A DNA stretch of 45,026 nt, taken from the IMG/VR virus record IMGVR_UViG_3300025759_000171, positions 1 to 45,026 of that record. The stretch is one strand, 5' to 3'. Both the position numbers and the translations under genes were made by a program. Shown here one piece after another: positions 1-8,578 of this stretch (the first letter of the stretch is position 1; each line of letters opens with the position of its first letter). This DNA comes from a virus. Under the pieces are notes generated by a model. That model searched no databases and was not told the DNA's origin. It was given only the letters and a program-made list of their open reading frames with translations.

Positions 1-1
1 A

Positions 2-46
2 GTCGCCATGGACGAGATTCTGGATACTTCCAACCGCATCGGGTGA
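2..46 (+). CDS. C-terminal end of an unidentified upstream gene (partial)
   Basis: An open frame runs in from the left edge and stops at TGA 44-46. The last 14 residues (VAMDEILDTSNRIG) read like ordinary coding sequence. The following gene's ribosome binding site GGTGA (42-46) overlaps this stop, which is the same arrangement seen between many genes in this window. From position in a tailed-virus late block it could be the portal or another packaging protein, but the fragment is far too short to say. Confidence 0.55.
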   Translation, partial: VAMDEILDTSNRIG

Positions 47-52
47 TTTGAA

Positions 53-490
53 TTGTACCGACACGAAGGATTCAAACAGCGTGAAACCTTTCACGTTCAA
101 GACATGATTCGCAAACAAACGCCACCGCCGTTGGGCAATGAACCAACCAATGTTTCCACGGCTCCTGCCAAAGCCTTGATCGACAGTATCGATTTGGGAT
201 TGGCTGCTTTAGCAGACGAAATTGCTCAACTTAACACCCTTATGGGTCAAGCAAGATCTGCAAATGTTGATGCAGCAACGACTTTCATGTTGCAAACAGC
301 AGGAGAGCAAATGCGAGCAAAAGTCCTTTCCTGTCAAGGAGATGCGGCAAAGATTCGTGAGGCTCATGCTTCCGTTTTACAAGTCAATCCAATGGTTCCA
401 ATGGGAATGGGCAATGACCCAATGGCGGCGGCAAACACACAACAACCTCCAATGAATATGCCACCAGGCATGATGGGAGGTGGAATGTGA
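53..490 (+). CDS. Small Met/Pro/Gly-tailed protein of the capsid block, unknown function
   Basis: 145 residues, no recognised family. The start is a TTG at 53, six bases after GGTGA (42-46); no ATG with a comparable binding site lies near. The middle (about residues 40-110) is Ala-, Gln- and Leu-rich and predicted helical. The last 35 residues are unusual, rich in Met, Pro, Gly, Asn and Gln, and end in MMGGGM, which suggests a flexible tail. The stop overlaps the next start as TGATG, so the two are probably translationally coupled. By position between the presumed portal side and the protease it may be a minor head or assembly factor; this is inference only. Confidence 0.7.
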   Translation: MYRHEGFKQRETFHVQDMIRKQTPPPLGNEPTNVSTAPAKALIDSIDLGLAALADEIAQLNTLMGQARSANVDAATTFMLQTAGEQMRAKVLSCQGDAAKIREAHASVLQVNPMVPMGMGNDPMAAANTQQPPMNMPPGMMGGGM

Positions 491-828
491 TGTCAAGTGA
501 AGACACGACCGCCGCAGATCAGGTTGAACTCATGAAAGAGTTGGTTGGCGAAGTACGCAATATGCGTCAACGAATTGAGGCTCTCGAACAAGAGAATTCA
601 AACTTGAGAAAGGCCGTTGATGATCCTGAAACCATTATGCGAAAGCATGGGTGGAAGAAATTTCAAACACCTCATGCAGATGAAACATTTGATCCATTGA
701 ATCGAGCGGTTGCTGACAGTAGCGCATTTTCAAGCCCATTTGAAGGAAGTGGAGATTTGTTCCTAAAGTCAAGGGACGAACAACTTCGAGAATGGGAAGA
801 CGCAGAAAGACAGGTGAAATCACGATGA
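490..828 (+). CDS. Small coiled-coil protein, unknown function
   Basis: 112 residues from ATG 490, which is preceded by GGAGGTGG (476-483) and overlaps the upstream stop as TGATG. A GTG codon one triplet earlier (487) is possible but sits too close to the binding site. Residues about 8-45 form a clear heptad pattern (VELMKELVGEV..MRQRIEALEQEN), a short coiled coil likely to dimerise or trimerise. The rest is charged, with an aromatic/Pro-rich middle. The end overlaps the next gene as ATGA. It resembles the small coiled-coil proteins often found between packaging and capsid genes, but no specific function can be assigned. Confidence 0.75.
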   Translation: MSSEDTTAADQVELMKELVGEVRNMRQRIEALEQENSNLRKAVDDPETIMRKHGWKKFQTPHADETFDPLNRAVADSSAFSSPFEGSGDLFLKSRDEQLREWEDAERQVKSR

Positions 829-1712
829 GCGCACAATGGTACGATCCAATGACAAATTCCCAAGAGGGTATATTGCTCACAGAAGTCCGAGATCTTTTGA
901 AAGCGGTCAAAAACAAAAAGAAGGCTGATCTTGACAAAGATGGCAAGTTGTCGGGCTATGAAAAGAAACGTGCAAAGGCAATTGAAGGATCAATGGCGAG
1001 AGAAGGATACAAATCGGATCGAGGCCAAAAGCCAGCACCGAAGTTGCCAACTCCAAAAAAAGGCAAGACCGTTATCAAAGGCGATGCATCCGATAATTGC
1101 CCTCGATGTGGTGCAAATCCTCACGAAGAATGTGGAATGCCTGGTCGAAGCGGAGAGCATCAAGCAATCAATTGCACATTGAATCCAGTTGCTTTTGATT
1201 CTCGAATGGATGATCTGCGTGAACCAGAATCGATAATGGAACACCTTGATGAGAATCATGGCAACATGAAGTTGCCATCGAAAGTGCGTGGAATTCTCAT
1301 TCGAGGCAATGAAGAAGGATCATCAGTTGACGATTTGCAAAAGTACGAAAAAGAGCCAAGTTCAATGAACAGCGTCCCTCGATTCCAAAACGTGGATGGA
1401 GGAATCCCTGTGATCGCACGTGGTTTCACAACCAATCAAAGGATCCCTCACACCCAAGACGGAATCAAAAAGAAAATCGTTAGCGAGAAAGCCAAGATCC
1501 CTGCTTACTCTCAACAGGGATATACTGCAAAAAGCAGTTCCCTACATATGCACTTAACAGATGGGGGCAATGCAGGAAACATTCCAAACCTTGCACCAAT
1601 TGAAGAGAGGCTTGCTTCTTTGACAAAGGGCGCATCTAAGGTCAACCAAGGCGTGATTGGCGAGATTGAGGGTCTTATCAAGCAAGTGAAAGATCATTTG
1701 GCCTCCGATTGA
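825..1712 (+). CDS. EF-hand-like and zinc-finger protein of the capsid block
   Basis: 295 residues from ATG 825, seven bases after GGTGA (813-817); an ATG at 792 would also be in frame but lacks a binding site. Residues 35-46 (DLDKDGKLSGYE) fit the 12-position EF-hand calcium loop exactly: Asp at 1, 3 and 5, Gly at 6, Glu at 12. A zinc-finger-like cluster follows: C92-x2-C95, C103 and H112. The remainder is low-complexity, with Lys/Pro-rich stretches and a C-terminal helix. Only one EF loop is visible, so calcium binding would be unpaired or dimeric (compare dockerin-like or excalibur-like single loops). Location before the protease and capsid suggests a virion or assembly role, unproven. Confidence 0.75.
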   Translation: MSAQWYDPMTNSQEGILLTEVRDLLKAVKNKKKADLDKDGKLSGYEKKRAKAIEGSMAREGYKSDRGQKPAPKLPTPKKGKTVIKGDASDNCPRCGANPHEECGMPGRSGEHQAINCTLNPVAFDSRMDDLREPESIMEHLDENHGNMKLPSKVRGILIRGNEEGSSVDDLQKYEKEPSSMNSVPRFQNVDGGIPVIARGFTTNQRIPHTQDGIKKKIVSEKAKIPAYSQQGYTAKSSSLHMHLTDGGNAGNIPNLAPIEERLASLTKGASKVNQGVIGEIEGLIKQVKDHLASD

Positions 1713-1725
1713 AGGGGGTTTCAAA

Positions 1726-4700
1726 TTGACAACTCAAATTGATAGACTGAGAACCGACGCAATTATTGCGATTCATCGAGGTGTTGACTTCAACTTCGAT
1801 CCGTTCTTAAAATCAATTGAAAACGCAGATCTGGTTAAGGAAGACATGGCAACTCTTCTCGCTATGGGTATGCAAAAGCCAGAGTTCCGAATGAATGACT
1901 TATCATCGGCAATGCCTGTTTCAATGATGAAAATCCCAGAATATGCTGATTTCACCGCAGGTCATACAAAAATGACCAACGACCCTGTACGAGATTGGAT
2001 GTCGGCAGCAGTTGACAACCGCTACGGAGAGCATCACCCCTTTGGAGTCAAATCAAACAGTTGTCCTCTGCTTCATGGATCCGTCCACGGAGATCCTGCT
2101 TATGCAGACCATATTGCTTATGCGATGCCAAACTTGCAGACTATCGCAGAAAAAGAACGTGTTCTCGACTACGACAAAATGTTCTATGGAGATCCAAAGG
2201 AAACGATGTACGATCTCCACAAAAGAGATAGGAATCGATACTCTCATGTTAGCGATGAGGATTATGAACAAGGCAAAATCAATGAATGGAAAACCGAATT
2301 AGGCTTTGCTCCTTTTTTGTTTGGGCTTGAATACAATACTCACGAACAACGAAAAGCGTTTTTTGATTTGTTGGAAGCCATGAACGGAACGGAACCAGGA
2401 TCTCCCGATTTCCGTTATTTCCAAAACAAAATGCAAGAAAAGGCAGGTTTGTCTTGGGGTCGAGCATTGAGGAATTGGAGGGAACGATTTACGCCTCTCC
2501 TTGGTTGGTGGCTCCGCCCAAGTGATCGGCACGGACCTGTAAGCCCTCTTGGTCTTGGACAGGGCATGATGGCAAAGGCAAACAACGCCGATGAACATAT
2601 CATGAGTCCGTGGGTTCATGAAAATGGCAGTATTCAAGAATCAACAAACCACCATTGGTGGGAACTGTTCATGCCATGGGGTGGAGTTGGTCGAAACGTG
2701 GAATCCCTGCGCCAAATGTTTGAGCAATCGTATCCAAAGTGGTTCGGATCTGGATGGCTATCGGATATGCTGATAAATCAAAACGCATCCGCTTTCATGC
2801 AATACGATCATGATGGGGGAAGCCATTTCCCTGTTGCTGTAAATCATCCAGCAACTGATTATCATCCTTCTCGATCAGCAATCAAGTCATCGTTGGGCGA
2901 TAGCGAATTCTTTGAACAACGCAGAGCAAATTGGAGCCATGGTTCAAACCTTCACTTTTTGCATCCAAGTGAGATCAAAGGCCAAGGTGGTCGAATGATT
3001 GTTCCAAGCGATAATCTCATGTTGAGTCGATTAGGGCTTTCTTTGGCAGGTCAAGCCGATATGGGTTCTCCTCGAATTGGGATGTTTAGGGAAGATCACC
3101 CCTCCTCTTCAAAAGAATACTGGGACGCTCACAATGCACTTTATGCAGCGAATGATATGCATTTGGGGCAAGCGATGTCCAATATGGCTATGCGTGTCAT
3201 GAAACAATTTGGCTCAGGGGCAATCAATCCTACTGATCCTCAAAATGCTGAACAGTCCTTGATCGCAAGAGGAAACCTTCAACAAATTGCAAGTGCTGCT
3301 GACTTTGCATTGAAGAAAATGGCAATGGGCGAAACATACCGTGCTTTGGCACCTGGTTATGATGAAATGGGCAATATGAACATGACTGTCAAACCTTTGG
3401 GTCCAGTCCATCCAATGTCTCACGCAACATCTCCTCCCGTGTATAATACGGGGAATACTCACCTTTGGGGGCATGAGATGCCAACAAATTTGACATGGAA
3501 GTATGATCCAAAGCAAGAAGGAATTGTATTTGGAATGACGGATGAACCATTCCAGATCATGCAAAGAACTGCTCATGAAAAACACGTGGACGCCGTGCTT
3601 CCAGGGTTGATCGACCTCCCCGTAGGTGCAAAACAAAAAGACATTCAAGCATTGAGTTCGCTCGATAGCCGTGGCCTATCTCCTTTGGCGACAGGAGATA
3701 TTCACAAATCCGAAGATTACAAGGCAACTGGGGTTTTCAAAACCAAGATAATCCCTGCTTACACCATTCATAACCTTGATGAGATGGAAAAGTTGCGAGG
3801 CTTTACAGGAGATTGGGTTGTTCAAAAAATGCCCAAAGGCGAACGGATGTTTATTGAAAAGAAAGGCAATCACATCAAAGGAGGAAAGTTGCCATCCGAT
3901 GTTAGGAAGAACCTTCGTGAGATCACAGGAGACTTCACTTTCGATGCTTACCTTGATGATGGTGTGCTTCATGTTGTTGATCTGCTCGTTCACAAAGGTA
4001 CAGATATGCACATGGAACCTTTGGAAGATCGCGTGAATGCATTGAGGACTCTTTACGATTCAACTCCTCAAGTGCATTTTCCAATGCCCACCAATTGTGT
4101 ATCCACCGATCAAGAGGGACTGTTGAAAACAGTCAATGCTTTGGATAAAGAGGAATTGCTTATTCGAGACTCAAAGTCCACATTCATGAAGGAAAAAGAG
4201 GTTCATCCCAAATGGATCCGATATGCGAAAGAGGACATCGCCAAGGCGTTTTATCCTCCAATGCCCGAAGTTATGGTTTATCCTAATCGAGTAAAGTTGG
4301 CGTATCCATCCATCATTGAACCAGTTGTATTCAAAGGATCATATGATCAAGGTACTTTCAACATCGATTCAATTGAAGGCAATGATGCATTGTTTGCAAA
4401 GGCAGAAAGAGATTCACCTATTTGGGGGCCTGTTGCAATTTCTCTGTTCAAAACAGCGGTTGCATCATCTGGGGGCGCATTTACTTCAAGTAGCGCAGGT
4501 ACTCACAACCCTCTTCATTCTTCGAGGAAACGAAAACCAAAGAAATTGAAGATTGCAAAAACTGCTTTACTCCGTGCGCCAGCAATTGAAGGCGTAGGAG
4601 AAGAAGGAGACAATGTTGCGAGTACGATGAAACAGGTTCGTTCTGCAATCACAAGCGATAACAAGGCCAAGACGACTAAAAAATTGTTGAGCATGGTCGA

Positions 4701-5136
4701 GGGATTAAACAAAAAAATGCTTGAGATGTTCGCAGGAGAGTATGGCATTGAGCGAACAGAAGATGGCGACAAATGGACAGTCAATGAGGCAATTGATGAT
4801 GACATCATTGAAAGGATGTTCCCTCGCATGAACCGTATTTCACCAGATGGGGGTGCTTGGTCGGGTATGCAAGCAGACATAACTGCGCCAACTGGTCCTA
4901 CAAAGTTGATTGATGAAAGTGCCACCACCTTTTACGATCCTAAAGAACAGGAAGAACCAATCGAAACAGATCCAATTTATCATCTCAAAGTAAAGGATGG
5001 AGAAGATCAATCCACCACGTTGGATGTGGCTGATGGGGAGGCCACACTTCGAGTTCCAAGAAAAACACAAAAGGAAATGGAAAATGAGCAAGAAGTGGAG
5101 CCGAGTGATCGTTCCGAGGCAGATGACTCGTACTGA
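1726..5136 (+). CDS. Large structural-region protein with a degenerate DNA-ligase-like domain
   Basis: 1136 residues starting at TTG 1726 after a G-rich binding site (1713-1718). Residues 1-680 are rich in His, Trp, Asn and Gly and match no family I recognise. Residues about 685-835 follow the order of ATP-dependent ligase/nucleotidyltransferase motifs. D696-W697...G705-E-R707 corresponds to motif I, with Met702 where the adenylated Lys should be. F739-D740-A-Y742 corresponds to motif III, followed by a V-V-D-L-L strand and a P-L-E-D-R helix. E809-E-L-L-I-R814 corresponds to motif IV with Arg for Lys, and W830-I-R832 to the last motif. The C-terminal 220 residues are charged and partly coiled. 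It lies directly upstream of the capsid protease, so a head or portal-vertex role is plausible. The ligase likeness is my motif reading, not a database result. Confidence 0.7.
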   Translation: MTTQIDRLRTDAIIAIHRGVDFNFDPFLKSIENADLVKEDMATLLAMGMQKPEFRMNDLSSAMPVSMMKIPEYADFTAGHTKMTNDPVRDWMSAAVDNRYGEHHPFGVKSNSCPLLHGSVHGDPAYADHIAYAMPNLQTIAEKERVLDYDKMFYGDPKETMYDLHKRDRNRYSHVSDEDYEQGKINEWKTELGFAPFLFGLEYNTHEQRKAFFDLLEAMNGTEPGSPDFRYFQNKMQEKAGLSWGRALRNWRERFTPLLGWWLRPSDRHGPVSPLGLGQGMMAKANNADEHIMSPWVHENGSIQESTNHHWWELFMPWGGVGRNVESLRQMFEQSYPKWFGSGWLSDMLINQNASAFMQYDHDGGSHFPVAVNHPATDYHPSRSAIKSSLGDSEFFEQRRANWSHGSNLHFLHPSEIKGQGGRMIVPSDNLMLSRLGLSLAGQADMGSPRIGMFREDHPSSSKEYWDAHNALYAANDMHLGQAMSNMAMRVMKQFGSGAINPTDPQNAEQSLIARGNLQQIASAADFALKKMAMGETYRALAPGYDEMGNMNMTVKPLGPVHPMSHATSPPVYNTGNTHLWGHEMPTNLTWKYDPKQEGIVFGMTDEPFQIMQRTAHEKHVDAVLPGLIDLPVGAKQKDIQALSSLDSRGLSPLATGDIHKSEDYKATGVFKTKIIPAYTIHNLDEMEKLRGFTGDWVVQKMPKGERMFIEKKGNHIKGGKLPSDVRKNLREITGDFTFDAYLDDGVLHVVDLLVHKGTDMHMEPLEDRVNALRTLYDSTPQVHFPMPTNCVSTDQEGLLKTVNALDKEELLIRDSKSTFMKEKEVHPKWIRYAKEDIAKAFYPPMPEVMVYPNRVKLAYPSIIEPVVFKGSYDQGTFNIDSIEGNDALFAKAERDSPIWGPVAISLFKTAVASSGGAFTSSSAGTHNPLHSSRKRKPKKLKIAKTALLRAPAIEGVGEEGDNVASTMKQVRSAITSDNKAKTTKKLLSMVEGLNKKMLEMFAGEYGIERTEDGDKWTVNEAIDDDIIERMFPRMNRISPDGGAWSGMQADITAPTGPTKLIDESATTFYDPKEQEEPIETDPIYHLKVKDGEDQSTTLDVADGEATLRVPRKTQKEMENEQEVEPSDRSEADDSY

Positions 5137-5141
5137 TTTCA

Positions 5142-5151
5142 TTTTTTTTTT
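5142..5151 (+). terminator. Oligo-T tract, possible archaeal transcription terminator
   Basis: Ten consecutive T residues lie six bases after the stop of the 1136-residue gene, in one of the largest gaps of the window (5137-5194). Archaeal RNA polymerase terminates at such oligo-T tracts without needing a hairpin; I see no strong stem before it. It would separate transcription of the 1726-5136 gene from the capsid block. Confidence 0.45.
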
Positions 5152-5163
5152 GTAAGAAGCGTT

Positions 5164-5170
5164 CATATAG
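5164..5170 (+). promoter_or_regulatory. TATA-like element before the capsid block
   Basis: CATATAG is centred about 28 bases before ATG 5195 and follows the T10 tract. Archaeal TATA boxes lie about 25 bases before the transcript start, so the transcript would begin almost at the start codon (leaderless), although a GGAAAGG site (5184-5190) is also present. Weak consensus; the spacing is the main argument. Confidence 0.3.
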
Positions 5171-5194
5171 GATTGCTTGATTTAGGAAAGGTTG

Positions 5195-6592
5195 ATGACG
5201 GCAGCAAACCTCTCAGTCTCCTCCGCAACATGGTCTGCGGATGGCTCTGATTTCTTGCTAAAATCCGCTGCATCAAATGGCGACTTATTCGTTGCAGGTT
5301 ATGCCTCAGTCGATATGGTCGATAAGCAGGGAGATCGAATCCCTGTACCTGCTCTTAAGAAAGCCTTTGACCAATTTATGGGGAACAAGGCATTCCGCAA
5401 TGTGCAATTGGCACACTCTGGTATTCAAGTTGGAGAAGTTGTCTCCGACTACAAGGATACCGAAGGACGATTGTGGAAATCCGAAGTTGATGATCACGGA
5501 TTGTTCGTTGTTTGCAAAATCCGCAACGACATCCAAAAAGCACGTGAAGTGCAAAAGCAAATCCGCAATGGAGAACTACGGGCGTTCTCGATTGGCGGTC
5601 AGGCACTATTCCGTGTCTCCAAAACCACACCCGAACTCGGTACTCATCGAGAGATTACCGACCTTGAACTCCATGAGATCACACTCTGCAAGAAAGGAAT
5701 CAATCCTGAAGCAGCGTACACGATCCTCAAAATGGATGGAGATGAAAACATGAGCAACACAGAAGTGCTAAACGAAATTAAAGCAGGTCTTTCCGAAGTC
5801 CTGAAAGAATTGAATGAAGGAAAGTCCGACAAGAAGACTGACGAGAAATACATGAAGGGCGACATGAAAAACGTCGAATGCGATGAAGATGGCAACCCCA
5901 TCGGATCCAAGGGCGACGACAAAATGAAGAAGGGCGAGCAAGATCTCGCTCTTGCTTACATCGACACCCTTGAGAAATTCGCTCACGAATCTGGTGTTGA
6001 TCTCGACGGCCTCCGTGATCACTTCGGTTTGGAAAAGGCATACCTCCCTGAACAAGGGTCTGGTGGCTTCTCTCACCGTGGTCAAGGCGACGAAGTTGGA
6101 TCTGGCGAAGATGCAACCGAACCTTCGTACCCCTCTCTCCCAAGTCCTGGCGGCAACCAATATGTCATCAAGGGTCCAAGTGTCCCACACATGAACATGA
6201 ATGCTCCACAAGGCAACACCAACGTGATCAAGTCCCTTACCCCAGAAACTTTGGAGAAGGGATACCGAACCTACGCTGCCCTCCGTGATGAAGAGGCAGT
6301 AAAGGGACTCGTTGAGAAAGAATGGGCAGAACGCTATGATGCAGAAACCGCTCAGGCTCTCGAAGTTCGCAAAGCCAACGATGTCGGCGTACAAATCAAC
6401 GCTCTCCGTGAGGAAATCGCAATGCTCAAGTCCGAGAATGTCGATCTCCAAAAGAGCGCAACCCCTGTGCCATCCGAACCAACAACCTCCATCCGAGTAC
6501 CAACACACGATGAATTTTCCCAGATGGGATCTGATCTCGAAGGTTGGCGAGCCGCAGAAGCACTTGCTATGCGAGCATTGCGAGGAGAATGA
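5195..6592 (+). CDS. Prohead serine protease with fused scaffold-like C-terminus
   Basis: 465 residues from ATG 5195, with GGAAAGG (5184-5190) upstream; a TTG one codon earlier is less likely. Residues 28-180 match HK97-type prohead proteases (U35/XkdF-like). His74 lies in LAHSGIQVGEV, Ser132 in GELRAFSIGG, and the third motif DLELHEITL (residues 156-164) precedes the typical G-I-N-P-E-A-A. The enzyme would cleave scaffold and capsid during head maturation inside the procapsid. Residues about 180-465 are charged and end in a coiled coil (about 395-425), as expected for a scaffold domain fused to the protease; no separate scaffold gene is seen. The major capsid gene follows after 24 bases, the classic order. 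Confidence 0.88.
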   Translation: MTAANLSVSSATWSADGSDFLLKSAASNGDLFVAGYASVDMVDKQGDRIPVPALKKAFDQFMGNKAFRNVQLAHSGIQVGEVVSDYKDTEGRLWKSEVDDHGLFVVCKIRNDIQKAREVQKQIRNGELRAFSIGGQALFRVSKTTPELGTHREITDLELHEITLCKKGINPEAAYTILKMDGDENMSNTEVLNEIKAGLSEVLKELNEGKSDKKTDEKYMKGDMKNVECDEDGNPIGSKGDDKMKKGEQDLALAYIDTLEKFAHESGVDLDGLRDHFGLEKAYLPEQGSGGFSHRGQGDEVGSGEDATEPSYPSLPSPGGNQYVIKGPSVPHMNMNAPQGNTNVIKSLTPETLEKGYRTYAALRDEEAVKGLVEKEWAERYDAETAQALEVRKANDVGVQINALREEIAMLKSENVDLQKSATPVPSEPTTSIRVPTHDEFSQMGSDLEGWRAAEALAMRALRGE

Positions 6593-6616
6593 AATCACAA
6601 AAGGAGATGATGAACA

Positions 6617-7771
6617 ATGACGCAAGGATACATCCGAACAATCGAAGACATGGAACGCCTTTACTACGGTGCTGGCGCAGGATCAAATGCATGGGCATAC
6701 AGCGGAACCGATCTGCTCAAAGCCGATTCACCATTGATGTCCACCACGACTGGAACCTACAACGCCATCTTTGGGCGTAAGGTTTGGTCGCAACTCAACC
6801 AAGAATTCAACGCCTTCTCGATCCTTCCTAAGAAGCCTTGGGAAAAGAGTGGATGGCGTGTCGTGGTTGGCAAGCCTGATGAAGCAAGCGGCCTTCCTGA
6901 AAACGGAACCCTTCCTGACTCCACCAAGCCAACTTTCCACGAAGTCAGCACCAAGCCAAAGACCATTGCAAGCAAGTTCGACCTGAGCGAAACTGCAATG
7001 TTCCTTGCAGACAAGGACGATGGACTTGGCGATGCACGTGCTGTGATCAAGATGGAAATGTCGAAATCTCACGCTGAGTCGATCAACAAGATGCTCCTTC
7101 GAGATGTCAACACCGTCGCTGGAAACAACTTTGAATCCATTGACCGTGCAATCTCCTCCTCCTTCGTTGAGAAGTCTGGAATGGACGACATCAGTTCAGC
7201 AGCAGTTCACAACCAATACAGTCTCACCCGAGACTCCTCTGGTGCTACTGCCCGTGAATGGTACGACGCCAACGTCGATGCTGGTGCAAACGGTGCTTCC
7301 AACGAACGCCCTCTCACTTTGAACATCCTCGATGGAATGTTCCGAAGCGTTTGGGAACGTGGTGGTCAGCCAAAGGTCATCCTAACTGGCTACGATACCG
7401 TTGAGAAGATCCAACAACTCCTCCAACCACAACAGCGATTTACCGAGATGAAGCGTGTTTCACCTTCCGTCAACGGTGTCCAAGGTGTTCCTGGTATGGA
7501 TGCTGGATTCGTTGTTGCAACCTACAACGGAGTCCCGATCATTCCTTCCAAGGACGTTGTTGATGATGGTCTTTCCCGACTATACTTCATCGACACCGAC
7601 TACACCTACTTCTGCACGGCCAAACCAACTCTTTACCACGAATCTGGTATCGAGACTGGCGATCCATTCGGTATCAACCGTCTTGGACAAGTCGGCCTAT
7701 TCCACACAATGGGTGAACTCTGGCAACTCTTCTATGGCGCACACGGCAAGATCCGAGATCTTAGTGCCTGA
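6617..7771 (+). CDS. Major capsid protein (HK97-fold)
   Basis: 384 residues, preceded by AAGGAGATGA (6601-6610). Position immediately after the protease, length, and the pattern of a long N-terminal helix/E-loop region followed by P- and A-domain-like segments (a central region with PKVILTGYDTVEKIQQLL, then VATYNGVPIIPSKDV and a C-terminal YHESGIETGDPFG) fit HK97-type capsid proteins. It forms the icosahedral shell. Codon use is distinctly biased: 13 of 14 Tyr codons are TAC, and Asn, Thr and Ala codons mostly end in C, unlike the tail genes, as expected for the most highly expressed gene. No long cleavable N-terminal delta domain is obvious, consistent with the scaffold being on the protease. 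Confidence 0.88.
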   Translation: MTQGYIRTIEDMERLYYGAGAGSNAWAYSGTDLLKADSPLMSTTTGTYNAIFGRKVWSQLNQEFNAFSILPKKPWEKSGWRVVVGKPDEASGLPENGTLPDSTKPTFHEVSTKPKTIASKFDLSETAMFLADKDDGLGDARAVIKMEMSKSHAESINKMLLRDVNTVAGNNFESIDRAISSSFVEKSGMDDISSAAVHNQYSLTRDSSGATAREWYDANVDAGANGASNERPLTLNILDGMFRSVWERGGQPKVILTGYDTVEKIQQLLQPQQRFTEMKRVSPSVNGVQGVPGMDAGFVVATYNGVPIIPSKDVVDDGLSRLYFIDTDYTYFCTAKPTLYHESGIETGDPFGINRLGQVGLFHTMGELWQLFYGAHGKIRDLSA

Positions 7772-7800
7772 GGATAAAAAAAACATGGAGATGATGAAAC

Positions 7801-8190
7801 ATGGCAAACACGAACCTAACAAGCGGAACAATTGTCGCTGATGTCCCAATGTGGGCTGGCGTACTCGAAGAAAGCAACACCGACTGGCTACAAACCCCAA
7901 TCGGAACGAACACGGCTGCTGGTGCAGTTCAAATGATGATCATTGATTTGGTCGTCGCAAGCAACACCGCAACCGTCTTTGATCTTGCTGATACTGCCTC
8001 TGGCACTCGACTGGCTTTCCAAGGCGACACCGCCCACGGAGCAGCCGTTCTTGCTGTCCTTGGCGTTGAGAACCGATCTGGTGGACACGAAGACATGACC
8101 TTGGTACGTGGAGAAGGAGCGCAAGTTCTCTTCACCGCACCATCTGGCGTCTCAGGCGACACAGTTCGATTGACCATTTTGTATCGCTGA
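7801..8190 (+). CDS. Small beta-rich protein, likely capsid decoration or stabilisation protein
   Basis: 129 residues from ATG 7801, preceded by GGAGATGATGAAAC, nearly the same leader as the capsid gene. The sequence alternates short hydrophobic strands with Gly/Thr/Ala turns and has no helix-forming stretch, consistent with a small beta-barrel. It shares the C-ending codon bias of the capsid gene, which suggests high expression. Genes of this size and place in tailed viruses usually encode capsid cement/decoration proteins; no specific family is recognised. A TATA-like run (GATAAAAA, 7773-7780) lies about 24 bases before the start. Confidence 0.72.
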   Translation: MANTNLTSGTIVADVPMWAGVLEESNTDWLQTPIGTNTAAGAVQMMIIDLVVASNTATVFDLADTASGTRLAFQGDTAHGAAVLAVLGVENRSGGHEDMTLVRGEGAQVLFTAPSGVSGDTVRLTILYR

Positions 8191-8200
8191 GGTGTTCCCT

Positions 8201-8569
8201 TTGGGATACACCATCACATATACTGGCGGCAAGCCGTATATCGAGTACGAGATCAATGGAAGAAAGTACGGTTTCGCACGTGGCGACCCCAAAACAAACA
8301 TTCCAGCCTCATGGATCGAAGAACGCATTCTTGGCGGCATCGAAAACGGATCAACTTCTTGGGAAGTTGTTAGCGATGCTGATGAGAAAAAGACTGAGGC
8401 CATGAAGGAAGTTGTTGAGGCTACTGTCGAACCTGTTGAGGAAGCACCTGCTGTTCCTGAAGACCTTTCGACATTATCCCGTGCCAAATTGATGGCTTTG
8501 TGCAAGGAACGAGGCATTGACACCTCGAACCGAGACAAGAAAGCCGATCTGCTTGAAAAGTTGGCATGA
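8201..8569 (+). CDS. Head-region protein with C-terminal SAP domain
   Basis: 122 residues if it starts at TTG 8201, which lies six bases after GAGGTG (8189-8194). A GTG at 8192 is in frame but lies inside that binding site. Residues 1-58 are beta-rich (YTITYTGGKPYIEYEINGR), then an acidic Val/Glu/Pro linker, then residues 90-122, a good SAP/HeH match: LSTLSRAKLMALCKERGI followed by K-K-A-D-L-L-E-K-L. SAP motifs are small helix-extended-helix DNA-binding modules, and in phages similar modules sit at the ends of virion proteins. A second SAP-ended protein occurs at 14322. It may contact packaged DNA or a partner protein at the head, unproven. Confidence 0.72.
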   Translation: MGYTITYTGGKPYIEYEINGRKYGFARGDPKTNIPASWIEERILGGIENGSTSWEVVSDADEKKTEAMKEVVEATVEPVEEAPAVPEDLSTLSRAKLMALCKERGIDTSNRDKKADLLEKLA

Positions 8570-8578
8570 GGGATCTAA

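Noticed and set aside
5768-6625. Minus-strand open frame of 285 codons opposite the protease
   Set aside because: Fully antisense to the protease-scaffold gene; Cys/Phe/Ser-rich shadow translation with no recognisable motif.
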